DNA of 64,000 nt from Eopsaltria australis. Lineage: Eukaryota; Chordata; Aves; Passeriformes; Petroicidae. The stretch spans positions 3,321,001 through 3,385,000 of the forward strand of contig JAVTVJ010011652.1 in assembly GCA_034509425.1 (NCBI GenBank). The letters are read 5' to 3'. Shown here one piece after another: positions 8,000-21,000 of this stretch; position 1 is the first letter of the stretch; the number at the start of each line of letters is the position of its first letter. A program made the translations under genes and the position numbers. The notes beneath the pieces were generated by a model. The model did not search any database and was not told where the DNA came from. It worked only from the letters and a program-made list of their open reading frames with translations.

Positions 8000-10514
8000 A
8001 AGCTAATCCATGGCACGAAACACGATTTATTGTTTGAATACCCAATTTTAAGTGATAGCTGGAGAGACAAAGCCAGGTGTTCCACGTTCAAGAGATATTG
8101 GCTTTCTTGCCAAAGCTGACCTCTAACACAGATGAAGAAGTGGAAGTGCCTTTCTCCAAGCTTTTGTAGCCCTCACCACTTGGTACAATATACCAAATGC
8201 TGAGCTGTGGGGTTTGGTGACTGACAACAGTGTCACCATTTTACACTTTGGCCCAACACCTTGGTCCAGAGACTCCTGCAGTAGAACAGCAGCAGTGAAA
8301 AAGCATGTGAGATTCACCTCACAGCTCACAGTGCAATGAACTGGAGAGGGAAGGGGTTGACCAGGGCAGCCAAGGAAATTCAGTGTTTTATGAAAAATGT
8401 TTTGGAATTTTTCGTGCCTTTATTGGAGAAATATAGCCTGCTAAATGCCAGCTGGATCTCCTGGCTAATGTTTACATATTTGGGGTGAGTAATCTGTTTT
8501 CATGGTCTTCTCCAAGAGGTCCCAATGTAGGTTGCAATGTGTAAAATTCAAATTATTTATTTTGGAAAGATAAAAGGACTTGGGTTGACCAGGCTGGGAT
8601 TTGAGTCTACAGCTCAAAGGAATCTGCATGTTTACAAATAATCTTGGATCATTAAATCTGCTCTGAATGTCAAAAAAAAATCAATATTGAAAGGGCTCCA
8701 ATAACTGGAAGCAAACACATCTGCCTAGTGTCTTACCAGTACTGGCTCTTTCAGAGTTAGCAAAGAGGGGGATTTTTTTCTAGGGCAGACGAGATGACAG
8801 CATGAAAACACAGAAACCGTGGCTCCTGTCTGCAGTCATTTGCATTGACTGAAACAAGCACATGTGAAAATTCAAGAAACCTATCAAAAGGGAAAATATC
8901 AACAAACAACCAGATCATGGTGCTACTGCCAGATTTCTTTGTGGCTTTAGATGTCACACATACTGACCAGGTCACTGTGTACTGTTTGATCAAGGAGAAC
9001 TTTCTATCTTCATTTGGTGGAGAAACATTGGAAAATTAGTTCAGAAAAGCTGCATGCATTGTTTTTCAAGCTTGTAACACAGCCTAATGTCTCTCAATCC
9101 ATGCTCTGCTTCCCAAGTCATGCCTATTGCTCAGTAGGAACATCCCTCCCTTTTAGCACCTAAACCACAGCTGTACCACTTCCTTTTGTTAGAGATAATT
9201 CTGTCAAATAATAAAATCGTTAATGGGTAGAAATATGCATTCATGCAGGGATTATTCACACTTTATCATGAGGTGATATCAAGCACTATAGGAGTGAATG
9301 ACAAGAAATAGGCTTCTGAAATACAGAGCCCTCCATAAATATACCATTTTTATTGACAACCCATCTTTTAACCCTAATAGTAATGGAAGAAATCCAATAA
9401 ATGAAACATTTACTGCATAACTTGCCTTATTTTCGGGTGGTGTCTGATTCCTTTCTAGCTGTCTCTAGAAGATGTTTTTAGCCTAATTTGCTCCCTAGAA
9501 ATTTCACTCACTGGAGTTATACATCTATGACGTTTTATTGCCTGAAGCCAAGTCTGAATAAGAACTTTCTTAAGATATACTTATCCTAATGTCAGTCTAC
9601 AAGAACTGGGCTGCTTTAGTTTGATTTATTTGTGCAGAGGAGATTTAGTGCACCTATATAGCTGGCCATGGCCTCAGACTGTATCTAATATCCCAAACAC
9701 AAACAAGTACATGAAACCAGCAAATTCAGTCGTGGTTAGTTACAAGTAGACACTTTTAAACTAATCGCCTTAGATTTGTATTTATATGTCTCTGTTTTCC
9801 AAAACAACCAAAGCAGTAGAGCATTGCAAAACACTCTCATTTCTCAGGAAGGGACTTGAGTGTAGGTGTCTATAATGCCTGTATATGGTCACAGGCACAC
9901 ACCAAGCACTAGCCAGATGCAGTGTGCTTTGACTTTCTAGGGAATACAGGTTGGCATTTAAGGACCAGGAGCACAGAGCTCACTGGCTGAGATTGCAGAC
10001 CACTGCCTGGCTGGCTCCCTGGGCCTTCTTCTGCCTACTGCCTCTAGCACCCACTTGTGCAGTCAGTGCTTTGCAAGCAAGGGCCTTTTTCTTGGTGGTT
10101 TTGCTGGCCCTTCACCAGAATTCATGGATGTTATAGTGATGCAGATAATGCAATGATAATAATTTGGCTTGCACTAATGCAGCGTCAGTGAGGGTGGTCT
10201 TGTAGGTGAACCATGGCTGAGAGCAGATGGTGGCAGGCAAGGAACCCAGCGAGCTGAAAGCCCTGAGTGTGCCCTCGGCCAGAAAGGACTGCCCTTTCAA
10301 CTGACACACAGTAATTAGCTGTGTGTGCATTTGTAGTCTGTTGCAATATGAGGTAAAAGGGATTAGTTTTGCAATGGTCTAGGAACATGAACATGCGCCA
10401 GCTGCATTCCAGCTGTAGGGATTCTGGCTGATGGATGACAATAGTCAGCACAGGGGTAGTAACTTCTTAAAACAATCAAGTTTAACAACATAAGATTATT
10501 TGATCGTACCAAGC
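6301..10514. other. Intergenic, no gene seen
   Basis: This is AT-rich intergenic sequence upstream of TCF7L2. All reading frames are short and have no recognisable protein similarity. The only simple repeat of note is a run of 23 A at 7974-7996. The section around 6330-6960 is AT-rich with few repeats and could be conserved, but no motif cluster stands out. Confidence 0.6.
7974..7996 (+). repeat. Poly-A run (23 A)
   Basis: An uninterrupted A run lies in intergenic sequence. I do not see a retrotransposed body upstream of it. Confidence 0.95.
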
Positions 10515-11715
10515 AATCACAGAACCACTCATGTTGGAAGGGATGTGAAGATGCCTTCATTCCAGCCTCCTGCTCAAAACAAGTTTCAGCTCTGAATTCA
10601 GACCCGTTTGTTAAGGGATTTCTCCAGGCATGTTCCAAAAGCCTTCAAGGACAGAGATGAGACAGCTAAGAGTTAGGACTTTGAGTTTATTCTTTCTGAA
10701 TTTCATAGTGTTCCTGTTGGCCCATTCCTCCAGCCTCTCTAGGTCTCAGTGGACAGCAGCTCTGCCCTACAGCATGTTAACTGGACCATCCAACCTGATG
10801 CCCTCTGCAAATGTGATGAGACCTCCTCCAGGAAATTGATGCAAATGTCAAAGAGGACAGGTTCTGGGATAGGCCCCTTTAGTACTGCACCTGCCACTGG
10901 TAACCAGGGCTCCAGGCCATTACCACTGTTCTTTGAATTTGGTCATCCAAACCATCTTTTATACATGTAATTGTCTGCTTATTCAGACTGTAATGTCCTA
11001 ACTTGTGTGCTGAGCTTTCCTTTCCTGAAGCCTCAGGTTTGTGCTCCACTGTTTGTCTTCATCACTCCTGTCACGTTTGTGGCTCCTTGTAGTCACTTAC
11101 AGCCACGGCTGCTGTTGATTATCACATCCCTGTCCAATTCTTCCTTGCTTGTGAGTGGTAGATCCAGGAGATCATCACCCACCACTTGGCCATCCACCAT
11201 CTGTCTTAGGAAGTTTTCCTCAACAAACTCCAGAGACTTTCTAACCCTGTTCCATCCCACTGTTTTGATCTTACAGCTGAAGCCAGAGGGGTGAAATTTT
11301 CCCAATAGCACTGTGGACTGTTATCTGGAGCCTTCTAATTGTGTAAAGACATGATTGACTTTGTCACCCTAATCAGATGATCTGTAACAAACCCATCTCA
11401 GTGTTACCCCTACTGGGCTGCCCTCAAGCACCCAACCAGCCCATCTCCTGTTTCTGTATATTTGTCTCCATGTATTCATGCTGCTCCTTCACACAGAAGG
11501 TACAGCCCTTGCTTTTCTTCCCTGCCTGTCTTTCCTAAAGAGGCTGTACTGTCCATCACAGACTTGCAATCACAGGAGTGATCCTACCATATCCCAGCTG
11601 ACCTATCCTCCGACCACAAGCAACTCAGTGAATTCCCTCATGCCTCAGTTTTTTCTCCAAATCAGGCCACTTAGATTTCATGTACTTCAGTGTATCACTG
11701 TCTCTGGCACCATGT
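10515..11715 (-). mobile_element. Degenerate CR1 LINE, minus orientation, internal deletions
   Basis: The plus strand reads as the reverse complement of CR1. The 3' end at about 10517 has the CR1 phrase around GTTGGAAGGGATGTG. Then 10680-10970 matches the reverse transcriptase-proximal part (near GTTCCTGTTGGCCCATTCCTC and CATCTGCAAATGTGATGAG). Finally 11090-11710 matches the more 5' endonuclease region (near AGGAAGTTTTCCTCAACAAAC and CCTGCCTGTCTTTCCTAAAGA). Reading frames are broken throughout, so it is a dead copy. The match is from memory of CR1 consensus text; a RepeatMasker run would set the family and the joins. Confidence 0.8.
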
Positions 11716-14559
11716 TTTTCTGTCCCAAATACCTCAGATCTTCAGAGCAGCCTATGGCCTCCATCCTAATGCAGTCAGTGAGGGTGACAATGGAGGCTGA
11801 CCAAAAGGATGTCATTTTGGACTAAGACAGGAAGTTTTAATTTAGGCTGGGAAGTGAATGAGTACTGCATTTCCTGCAAGGCCAGAGTTAAACACCCAGC
11901 TCAAATCCCGGGCAGGTCTGCAGGCTGGAACCACATGTTCACATGAAGTGCATTCCTCTCAGGAGCCACCAAAGGCAGATTTTCATTTTACAGAAAACTA
12001 CAGGAATATAGGAGTTTTCCTCCATAGAAGCAGTTGCTACCAGTGTTTTGCACAGTCACCTCTATGCCACTTCATGTGCAAACAAGCTCCTGACATTTGA
12101 AGCTTACAATCATATTAATTAATAGTTGATCTATTAATGCATAAACAAAGTAAAAGGGTTCTCAGGAAAATCCTTCTTAACTTCCGTGAGAGTATTTCAA
12201 TAACTTGAACAGGCCATTTATAATTGACATATTTACTGTATTTTACTATTTCCTAACAAATAATATTCTGATTAATAATTCTGCTTTAAAGCTTGTTTTG
12301 GTCTTTCCTTTTCTTCCTCCAGCTCCTGAAGCATGTCTTCCTTTTTTCCCTCCTCGTTTGGCAAAGGCCTCCCAACTACATTAAGCAGCTTCAAGTCAGC
12401 CAAGGAGATAGACAGAGCCCTGCTGAAGGAGCAGAGCAGTCTCTCTTTGTAAAATATGCTGCCATTTATCAGCAGACAGAGGTTTTTCTTGCAACAAGGA
12501 ATCTGAGCTAGCGCATACCAAAAGAGTGGCACTGGAGACTTTGTGGTTGGCTGTTGTTTCAGGCACATTCAGCGTTTACATAGCCTGAGGGCATAAATGA
12601 GCAGACAGGAGGGAATGGACAGACCTTCCTACAGCACAATTAGGTGACAATGAGCTATCCAAAACAATCAGGATAGCAGCAACATCAAGTGCTTTCCCTG
12701 TGCCTCGGGAGTCCTCCCAAGACTTATTGCATCAGAGGCTCTGTCTATTGCTGGTGCCTCTGGATGGTGTCTCTGGAGAGGTGCAGTTGTCAGGAGCTCT
12801 GGAGCAGGATCCTTCCTGGGAAACTTATTGCAGCCTGAAACATTGCAATTAGCTCCAGTGGAGCTGGTTTCTGAGCTCCTTGTCCTTACTTAATGCAGGA
12901 TCCCTAGGAACAGGAGAGAGGGACCTGTAGGCACTACAGCAGGCATTTGTGAGGGGGATAATTCACAGAAGTAATTCGAAATATCCTCCTTACACTAGAT
13001 TGGGAAAAGAAGAGACAATAGGTCTCAGGACCTTTCTGCTCTGGTTCTTCAAGCCAGTCTTTCTTGACTTACTTTCTCCTTCAGAAAGCTTGCCTCTGAA
13101 AAAGGGAGGTCTGGGAGCTGCTCTCCTGCTCTTCCACCTCGGCTCTCTGGATCCATTAGCTCCTTTCAAGGACCCTAATCCTACAGAGCTCTGTTTTACA
13201 GGGGAGAGATCAGAAAAAAAGGTTGCAAACCAAAAGACATAAACTATTGTGATCAGCACCTGTCCTACTGTGTTTGGAAGCGCACAGAAAATGCACCATG
13301 TTTGGATTTCAAGGCATTTGGTAGATGTAAAACTCCACTGGAGACTGTTCTGTTTAGTTAGGGAGACACAAAGGGCAAGGGTAGGTCCTGCATTCAGAAG
13401 AAGAAGCCCAGTGTGTTTTGTCTGGTATTTTACCTGAAGCACAATTCTATCATTTATACCTGCTCCATTCACTTTTTTTCAACAACTTATGGTTGTACAA
13501 GAACCACTGTAATTCTTCAGGCAACAGCACCCTTAGGATATCTCCTGCATCGTGGGAAGACATAATCTGGCATTCAAGGCATTGTGGTAGAATTGGCATC
13601 ACCACTGCTTGCCTGAGGCACCATCTTCTCTCTGTGCCTTGCCAGCCTGCTTAGCTTGGGCTTCTTCTCAAAGGCAGGGAGCTAAAGGCAGTGCTTTTGC
13701 CAAAGAGGAATGCAGCAGAAAGCAGAGATTACATAGATGGAATAACATTGGCCTCTAGATTTCTTTGGTGGCCCAGACTGAAGAAATCTATGTTCAAAAG
13801 ACCTGGGAAAACTGTGCCTATGGTTATGAAAATACACAAGTCCTCAGGCTCGTTCTCTTTGTCCCTCTGACCTAAAGCAATCTATGTCCAGGCAGGAGTG
13901 GAGAACATAGCTAAAATAGCACATGCAGCCCATTTTGCATACTTTCCTGTGGCACTAGAGCTAAATGATTTATGACTGAAACATTGACTCTTGCAGTACA
14001 GGACAATTACAGGAAAGTTGGCAAGGCAGCAATTTACCACCTTGTAGGAATATGAAATTCCTTCCTTCCTCCTGATTTCAAACCTGACAAGTAGCAAACT
14101 ACCTCCACTCTCTTTGGGAGGATAATCAAAAGCTTGCAGAATCAGACCTTAAGTTGTTCTTGTCTGGACAAATAAGTGCTGTCATCAATGACCTCTTACA
14201 GCCACCTCAGGACATGCAGGGAGCTTCTGCTGTGCCTTGGGTACTTGATATGCCCAGAAATCCTGTTCCACCAATTAGGTCATGTGTACATGAATCTGTT
14301 AGCAAAATCCATGAGATTCTTGCTGCGCACAAATCTAGTTGTTTATGTTAGAAAACGGGTATTAAATGCTCTTTTCACAATGACTGTCTATTTTTACTAA
14401 GTGTATTTACAATGTTTAGCAGAAAATAGCAATGCTAGTTTTGATTTAGCACAACAAAATTTTTAGGAATATGTTTGAGGTTTTTTTTCTGCAAGCAGAT
14501 GTTATTTGAATTTAAGCACTACTTTAATACAAATAAATAAAAGTAGGATTTTTAGGAGA
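11716..14559. other. Intergenic, no gene seen
   Basis: The sequence is of mixed composition without recognisable coding exons or repeats. The frames here are short and do not resemble known proteins. Confidence 0.55.
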
Positions 14560-14870
14560 TTATTACGATCTTCAGCTCTGAGGTCCTGTATTACAGAGGT
14601 CATTGAATTTCAACAAGTGGTTTCTGCCATGAGTCTGTCATTTCTAGCTGAGCTACAATATTTCATTTAGAAAGACATCTGACCTGGTTTTAAATATTTC
14701 AAGTCAGTACTCCCCTTCCACTGTAGGCAAGTTTTTTTCCAGCAGTTGTTCATTACCCTCTCTGGACAAAAAAAAAAAAAAAGAGGAAAAAAAGAGCACC
14801 ACAATTCTATTTCAAACTCATTTTCCTCTTGTTCTAACCAAATAATACCATAAAAGAGTATCCCCTTGTG
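14560..14870 (-). mobile_element. Ancient CR1/L3-like LINE 3' fragment, minus orientation
   Basis: The plus strand follows the reverse complement of old CR1/L3-type 3' ends. The recognisable order is: AGGTCCTGTATTACAGAGGTC, then GACATCTGACCTGGTTTTAAA with TTCAAG, then TTCCAGCAGTTGTTCATTACC with CTC and an A-rich stretch, then CTCATTTTCCTCTTGTTCTA. It is heavily diverged and carries a 15-A run at 14768-14782. I assign it from remembered consensus text, so the subfamily is uncertain. Confidence 0.65.
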
Positions 14871-17800
14871 TTGCCTTTTCCTCACCAGTAGCTTTCATTC
14901 CTTTTCCTGCCATTCTGTGGCCCATGACAGAACAGGTCCTCTTGCCTTCACGTTTTTCTCTCTGGCAGCAGTGGGACACCACAGGCAGAGGGCTTTGCTT
15001 ATGTTTTGCATATTGCAGGATAAGGCAGTGAAAACAAATGTGAAGATTATCTGCAGCAGTAACATATCAGAGAATATTTTGTCTTGCCTGGCCTTAAGCT
15101 GGTCATCTGAGTGACCTGCAAAGTTAATGAAGAGGCCCAAACAGTGGCTTATCCCAGCTAGGCTAAAACACTCCCAACTGTGCAATGTCTCACCTTGCTC
15201 TGGTACCTGACTTGCTCCACTGACTGCATCCAGTGCCTGCCTGAAGGACTGGCAGTGACTACACACAAAAGTTTTATATCCCTACAAGCTGAACGTCACT
15301 TCTAAGGAAGTTACTTTCTAGAAGGAAAAAGCTACTAGCTGCCAACAGAAAATGTCTTTGTATACCCTAAATTTATTGTCTGGGGTATTAAGCCGCTGTA
15401 CAGAACACTTCTATTTGCATTCCATAGTTGAAATCTTGACCATAAAGACTCTAATGGATAGACATTTCCATTTCTTAATAAAGAAAGCACAAATACTCTG
15501 AGAGACAGACATCTAGGAACTCTGGTTTTAAGAGAAATGCCAAGATCATGACATTGGGGATACAGTCTCTCAAGCTGGCACCAACATTAATTCAGTAGAA
15601 TATGTGATATTCTAGTGTAGCTTTGACCAGAACTCTTAAAAGTTTCTGTAAAATCCTTCTGGATTTGCTTCTCTTAACAACACAGAGTGCCCTTGTTTTG
15701 TTTTACTTTCTAAAAGATTTATTATGCTTGTTTTTCATCAGAGAGATATATGAAGTTTAACTTTCCCTAGTTTTGTTGGCTGACAATCTCACCTCTTTTA
15801 TCTTGGCTTCCTGGAGAAAAGCAGCTCACCTCATCATGCTTTAGCATTTGTAACCATAGATTAACTTCAGTTGAATGTGACAGGAGATGGAGAAATCAAC
15901 AATATTTATGTCCTCCAATTTAATGGCTGTTAGCTTGAGTCCAGCTCAGCACCCATGGGAGCGAAGGTCCACAGGGAGAGGGCAGTGTGGGTGATAGAGA
16001 GCAGTGAATCCATGGGGAAAGGTGCATGGAGAACAGACTGCCCAATTCCTGCTGCTCACCACACTACTCATTCAGTGTTATTAATTCTGTGGTCACACAC
16101 AGATTACCCAGTGAACCCCTTCTCCCACCCACAAATTTCAAGGCCTTTTCCTTTTCCAGCTAAGATCACATTATGTGCCTTGCAGTTACAGCCACTGGAA
16201 GAATTATTAGGGAAAAAAATGCACATATTGTTGACTGCTTTTAGCTTTTCCTTTACTCTTATTTTTTTCTTAACTCCATTTTATTTTACAAAATAAAAGG
16301 GAAATAAACATGTTCAGACTCACCATGCTCCCACAATGGTCTCCTATGCAGAGTTTGGGGATCTCCGAGCAGGAGTTCATCTTGGAGTTTGTAGGATTTG
16401 TAAAAACTTTTTTTTTTTTTTAAACAAAAGCTTAAATAGAACCTCCCAATTTACTCCAAATTGGCAGTGTAGACAGGGAAGTGATACTTAGCCTGTTGTA
16501 ACACACACTTCAGCAGGGCCAGCTCGTACATCATAAAGCACCACTTGCCTTATCTGCGCTGGAACAAGTCGCTCTGAATGCATGAACTATTCTAACAAAA
16601 ATAGTGCAGACTTATCTCAGAATGTGCAGGGGGAACTCTCACACGTCCTGATGGAAGGGCACAAGGGCTGAAACTTTGACAATGATTTAATCTCAGTTGC
16701 ACATTTCACAAGGTTATAGTTAAGAGCAAATAAGCGAAACCAGAGGATTTCAACAGTTCCATGAAAAGTAGCTTCCCAATTTGTTCAACTTCTGATCTTC
16801 ACTTAATGGGTTGTCCTGCTTTCTTTTTTAGCACTCCAATGGCAATGTAGTCTGCTGTGAAAGATAAGACCTATACTAGCAATGCAAACAAGCAGCAAAG
16901 AAATAGCTTTGACTACAGTTTTAAAGTCTTCTTCATATATTACAAACAAGCACCACACAAAAAAAAAAAAACCAAAAAAGAAAACAAAGCAGAAAAAAAA
17001 AGTCCACAACATCTAGGATGCAGTGATTTTTATATCATCCAAAGAACAGGGGGAAAAGCCTGATTACATTTTAGAAAGCCTTGGTAGTACTGAAAATACA
17101 GCAAAATCTTACTTGGGAAAAAACAAGGCTCAGAGGCTTCCTTTGTAAGAAGCCTTCGAATCTCCAGATCTCTGTGCCCAATGTTTACACTGACAGATCT
17201 ACCACTGCCCAAGAAGAATGAAGGTTAACACTGATGCTGGAAATTCAGTGTCCCAGGTGGAGTTTCCATCCATGGGGCTGTTCTTGGGAAGACAATGATC
17301 CTCTCTGTCCCTTTGCTAGCACCTTTGCAAATTGGAGGCATTGCTGGTTGAATGGATGAGGGCTTTGCAGTTTAATTAACTTGTAAGGTCGTAGAAAATG
17401 TTTTCAGTCTGTGACCCACAGACTCCTGCTACCTTTACTAAGAAAAGGTTAAGGGGAATGGGTTCACAGATGCCATGGAGCAATCTCTGCATATGGAAAT
17501 GCTAAAGGGGGCCATACTTTTCACTGGAAATTTGTAGGGGTCCAAAAATCAAAAAAGACTGGGAAAAAAAGTGGCTCAGATCTCATCTGTTCAGATGAAA
17601 GAAGCTGCTGAAGACTGAAGTGTAGATATGTATTAATATATCATGATATTGTAACTAAAGAGCATTATACAGCAGCACAATGTTATAAAATAGTTCTATC
17701 TATTGAGTCTCACAGAGGTGTAGCAATAAAAACATAAGAAATGAAACCAGGCTGGGCTGTTTACTTTTAGCTCCTGATTTCTAAAAAACACTTTATTTGC

Positions 17801-18015
17801 AATAAGTGGCTGTTAATGTTTTTAACAATGATATCCTTGGAATTTTAAATCAGAGTTAGAAAACAGCTCCACACACAGGTTTGGCTTAAGACTAATAGCT
17901 GTGTATGATGGAGGAAGCACTGAAGTCATGCAGGGCATCTTTAATATGATACATGTATTAGAAAATATTGCATAGATGCAATGTGGCCCCCAAGTGTAAA
18001 ACTCACACATATTTT
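14871..18015. other. Intergenic, no gene seen
   Basis: This is AT-rich sequence with short poly-A/T runs (for example 16410-16421 and 16961-16980). I see no coding exon, RNA gene or recognisable transposon. Confidence 0.55.
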
Positions 18016-18060
18016 CTCCTCCTCCCTCCCTCCCTCCCTCCCTCCCTCCCTCCCCTCCTC
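18016..18060. repeat. CTCC tetranucleotide microsatellite
   Basis: About ten near-perfect copies of CTCC lie in tandem, giving a pure pyrimidine tract on the plus strand. It is likely length-polymorphic. Confidence 0.95.
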
Positions 18061-21000
18061 ATCTCTCTGTCTTTCACTTGTAGTCTCTCTCTACATTTGC
18101 TAAAACTAAAAATAAATCTGTCACTAGACCTATATGAAAGCCAAACCCCCCCATATTTAAAATTGTGAGGTCTAGCACAAGAGAAGGAGTACATTTTGGG
18201 GGAGGGAGATAATAGAATTTTTTTTTCATATCAGCAAAAAATATTGGAGGTAGATATCTGTGCAGTTGCTGAGCTTTTGTGTTCTGGGGCTAGGAGACTT
18301 GAATATTATTAAGGGATCAGTCACAAAGTGCATCAATCTGGCATGTACTAGAGCCAGATATCTATTTGCCAGAAACTGGGAAAAAAAAAAATCTCAGCAG
18401 GCCCACAGCTGAAGAATGGTGGACATTGCTTTGATTCAAGAAAGCCCTGGCACAGATATCTTCCTGGATATGGATAACATAATGGACTTTGGGGAGCATA
18501 TTAAGTCACCCCCCCGTGACTTGCTAGCAGCTCTGGATGTGATTATACAACTCTGGATTGATATGTTAAGGACTTTACAATTTCTGTCTGCAGCATTTCC
18601 AACCTCTGAGTGAAGTATTGGGTTTCTTTTTTTTTCCTTTTGGTTAGTTGGCAAATTGTGCTATGCTGGGTAATTCTTTTTTAAAAGTCTGCAAATAAAA
18701 GAAAGTATAAATTAAGGAGAGGGTTGGGAGAGTGACTGTGAGAGTGTGATGTATTGCATTTAATGTTTCTCTAGAACAAAGTCACACTTGAAGGCTGGCT
18801 TCTTTATTTATACTGTTTGTTTATGAGATCCAGGAATGCTTGTTTTCAACATGAAATAATTTTTGCAGTGGCTTCAAATGAAAACAGATATTCACTAAAA
18901 CCAGAAAATCAACTGGGAGCTCACCACTGCACTGAGAGGCCCATTCAGACTCGCAGCAACCCAGCACCCAAGGGCTCATTAGAGATTCACTAGGAGCAAA
19001 CTGCTTGATTGGCTCTGCTCTGGCTGAGTCTGGGGTGGTTTTCCTGGAATTCAGCTGAAAAGTACAGGTGTATGCAACAAATATATTGAGTTTTTGATAT
19101 CTGACATCAGTTGGGGACTGGTGCTGACTGACAGGTGTTGGCAGTTAGGGCAGGTGAAGACTTTTGAGAGGTTTCCTGGCCCTATTTAGTTTTAGGGTCA
19201 GAATTTTTTCTTGATGACAGGACTTGGATTTGAATACTTCAGTTTGATCACATGTGCTCATACACATTGCATTAAATCTTTATTCCCTTATAAAACTAAA
19301 GTGTTTTTATTCTTACTGAGTGTGACATGCACAAGGCAATGGAAGGCCATGTCACTCCCTAGAGTGTCATTTGTATGAAATAACGTCAACAACAGATATA
19401 GAAAATATTAATAAAGAATGACTATGGGCTCCCCAATCTGTGTACAATGGGGACAAATTCTTTATATTGCTCTGTGAATACTTTGCCCTCTATCCCTGAT
19501 TTCATGGACCATAATTTTTTATTTCATCCTACACAGATCATCTCTTAGCCATAATTGCATACCATATGAAAAATAAACTATTTGCTTATGTGAGAAAGAG
19601 CATCAGTAAAATAATAATATCTTTTAAACCAAAACAGTTTGTCCTCTTTTCTTCTAACAAAAAGACTGGCTGCCTGTAGGAGCATTGGGAAGTGACAGCT
19701 TGGAGCTGGAATGACATGACTGGACATCTCCCAAAAAGAACATCCATCCATGCCCCAAAGACCACTGGGTTTCAGAAGCTGTAATTTTATAGCAGTAGAC
19801 AAAAAAGGTCACTTTGCAGATGACTTTTTAAAAGAGATGACCAAGATCCTGGAGATGTGAAGATATTGATGTGATGATAGGAATTTGTGCTGGAAAAACA
19901 ACAAATCAAAGAATGGCAGTGAAAGCAGTAAGAGTGGAATTATAGGTATAGAGAGCACAGGAGAAGAAATCTTGGCATTTTACATTTCAAGCTGTTTACC
20001 TTCCAGACAGGTGTGATTTACCTGGAATAATTTCCCATCAGCATCAGGGGAAAAAGAGTATGATGTATAAGACGACAATTAACAGATTTATTTTGCATGA
20101 TTGCACAGCTATCAGTAAAGGGCTCAGAGTTATATCATGAGCAATTGTAGCTGTAACACACAACCTATGAGCACTGTGACTGCACTCACAAAAACACTGG
20201 ACAAACAAGTTCCATTGCTCACCACTGGCTGCTGTCATTGGCTGAAAAAATCAAAACTTGTTTCTTTTTAAAGCAGTCTCGTCTCCATCACTCCTCTTGG
20301 TCTCCCTTGTGAAACACCCGGTCCACGGGGATGCAAACATCAGGAGGGATAAAGTGGTCTTTCAAGATAATTCTTTAAGGTTTTCAGGTCTGATACTTAT
20401 AATTTACCTGAAGAAAAAGAAGAACTAATATGGATGCTTATAAATTCTGTCAGGAATGAGGAAATCTGTTAGCAGCTGGAAGTAACTACCCAGCATTTTA
20501 AAAAGCAGCAGTTTTCTATCTTGTTCTGTCACAGGGTCATTGAAAGTCAGAATCTGAAAGATCTTATCCAAGTAGATTTTCCCCATCATCCTGGAGCCCA
20601 TGGGCCGAGAGGGATGCTTAGCAAGTTGGATAATCCTGCCCTCCACACATTATGCAGCCAGGGAGAAGGGCAAGCATTCCAGTGGGAGGGACACTGCCAG
20701 GCAGCCTTTGTGGAGGTAGTTTTCTGGCAATAAGAATGAATTGGAGAATAAAGTGCAGCACCTGTGATAATGAGTCTTTTAAATCATTATGTCTAAACAT
20801 TCTTCTCAGCCTTCTAAAAACATGTTTCAGTTTAAGCCAAACAACACCATTCAGCACAGTACGTCTGAGAAAGAAAGCCACATATTGTTCTTGCATTTGT
20901 CTTTTTCTTTTCTTTTTTTTTTTTTTGCAGTTAATTAATCTTTTTTTTTTTATTTAAGAACACATTATGAAAGGCCCAATCATTACAGCAAAAGAACAAG

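Noticed and set aside
12990..13472. 160-codon minus-strand frame
   Set aside because: No similarity to any family I know; an overlapping plus-strand frame covers the same DNA.
18016..18060. Tandem copies as a CRISPR-like array
   Set aside because: It is a plain CTCC microsatellite with no spacers, in vertebrate DNA.
20905..20950. Poly-T followed by GCAG, resembling a splice acceptor or reversed poly-A tail
   Set aside because: Low-complexity T runs produce such matches; no exon or retrotransposed body is adjacent.
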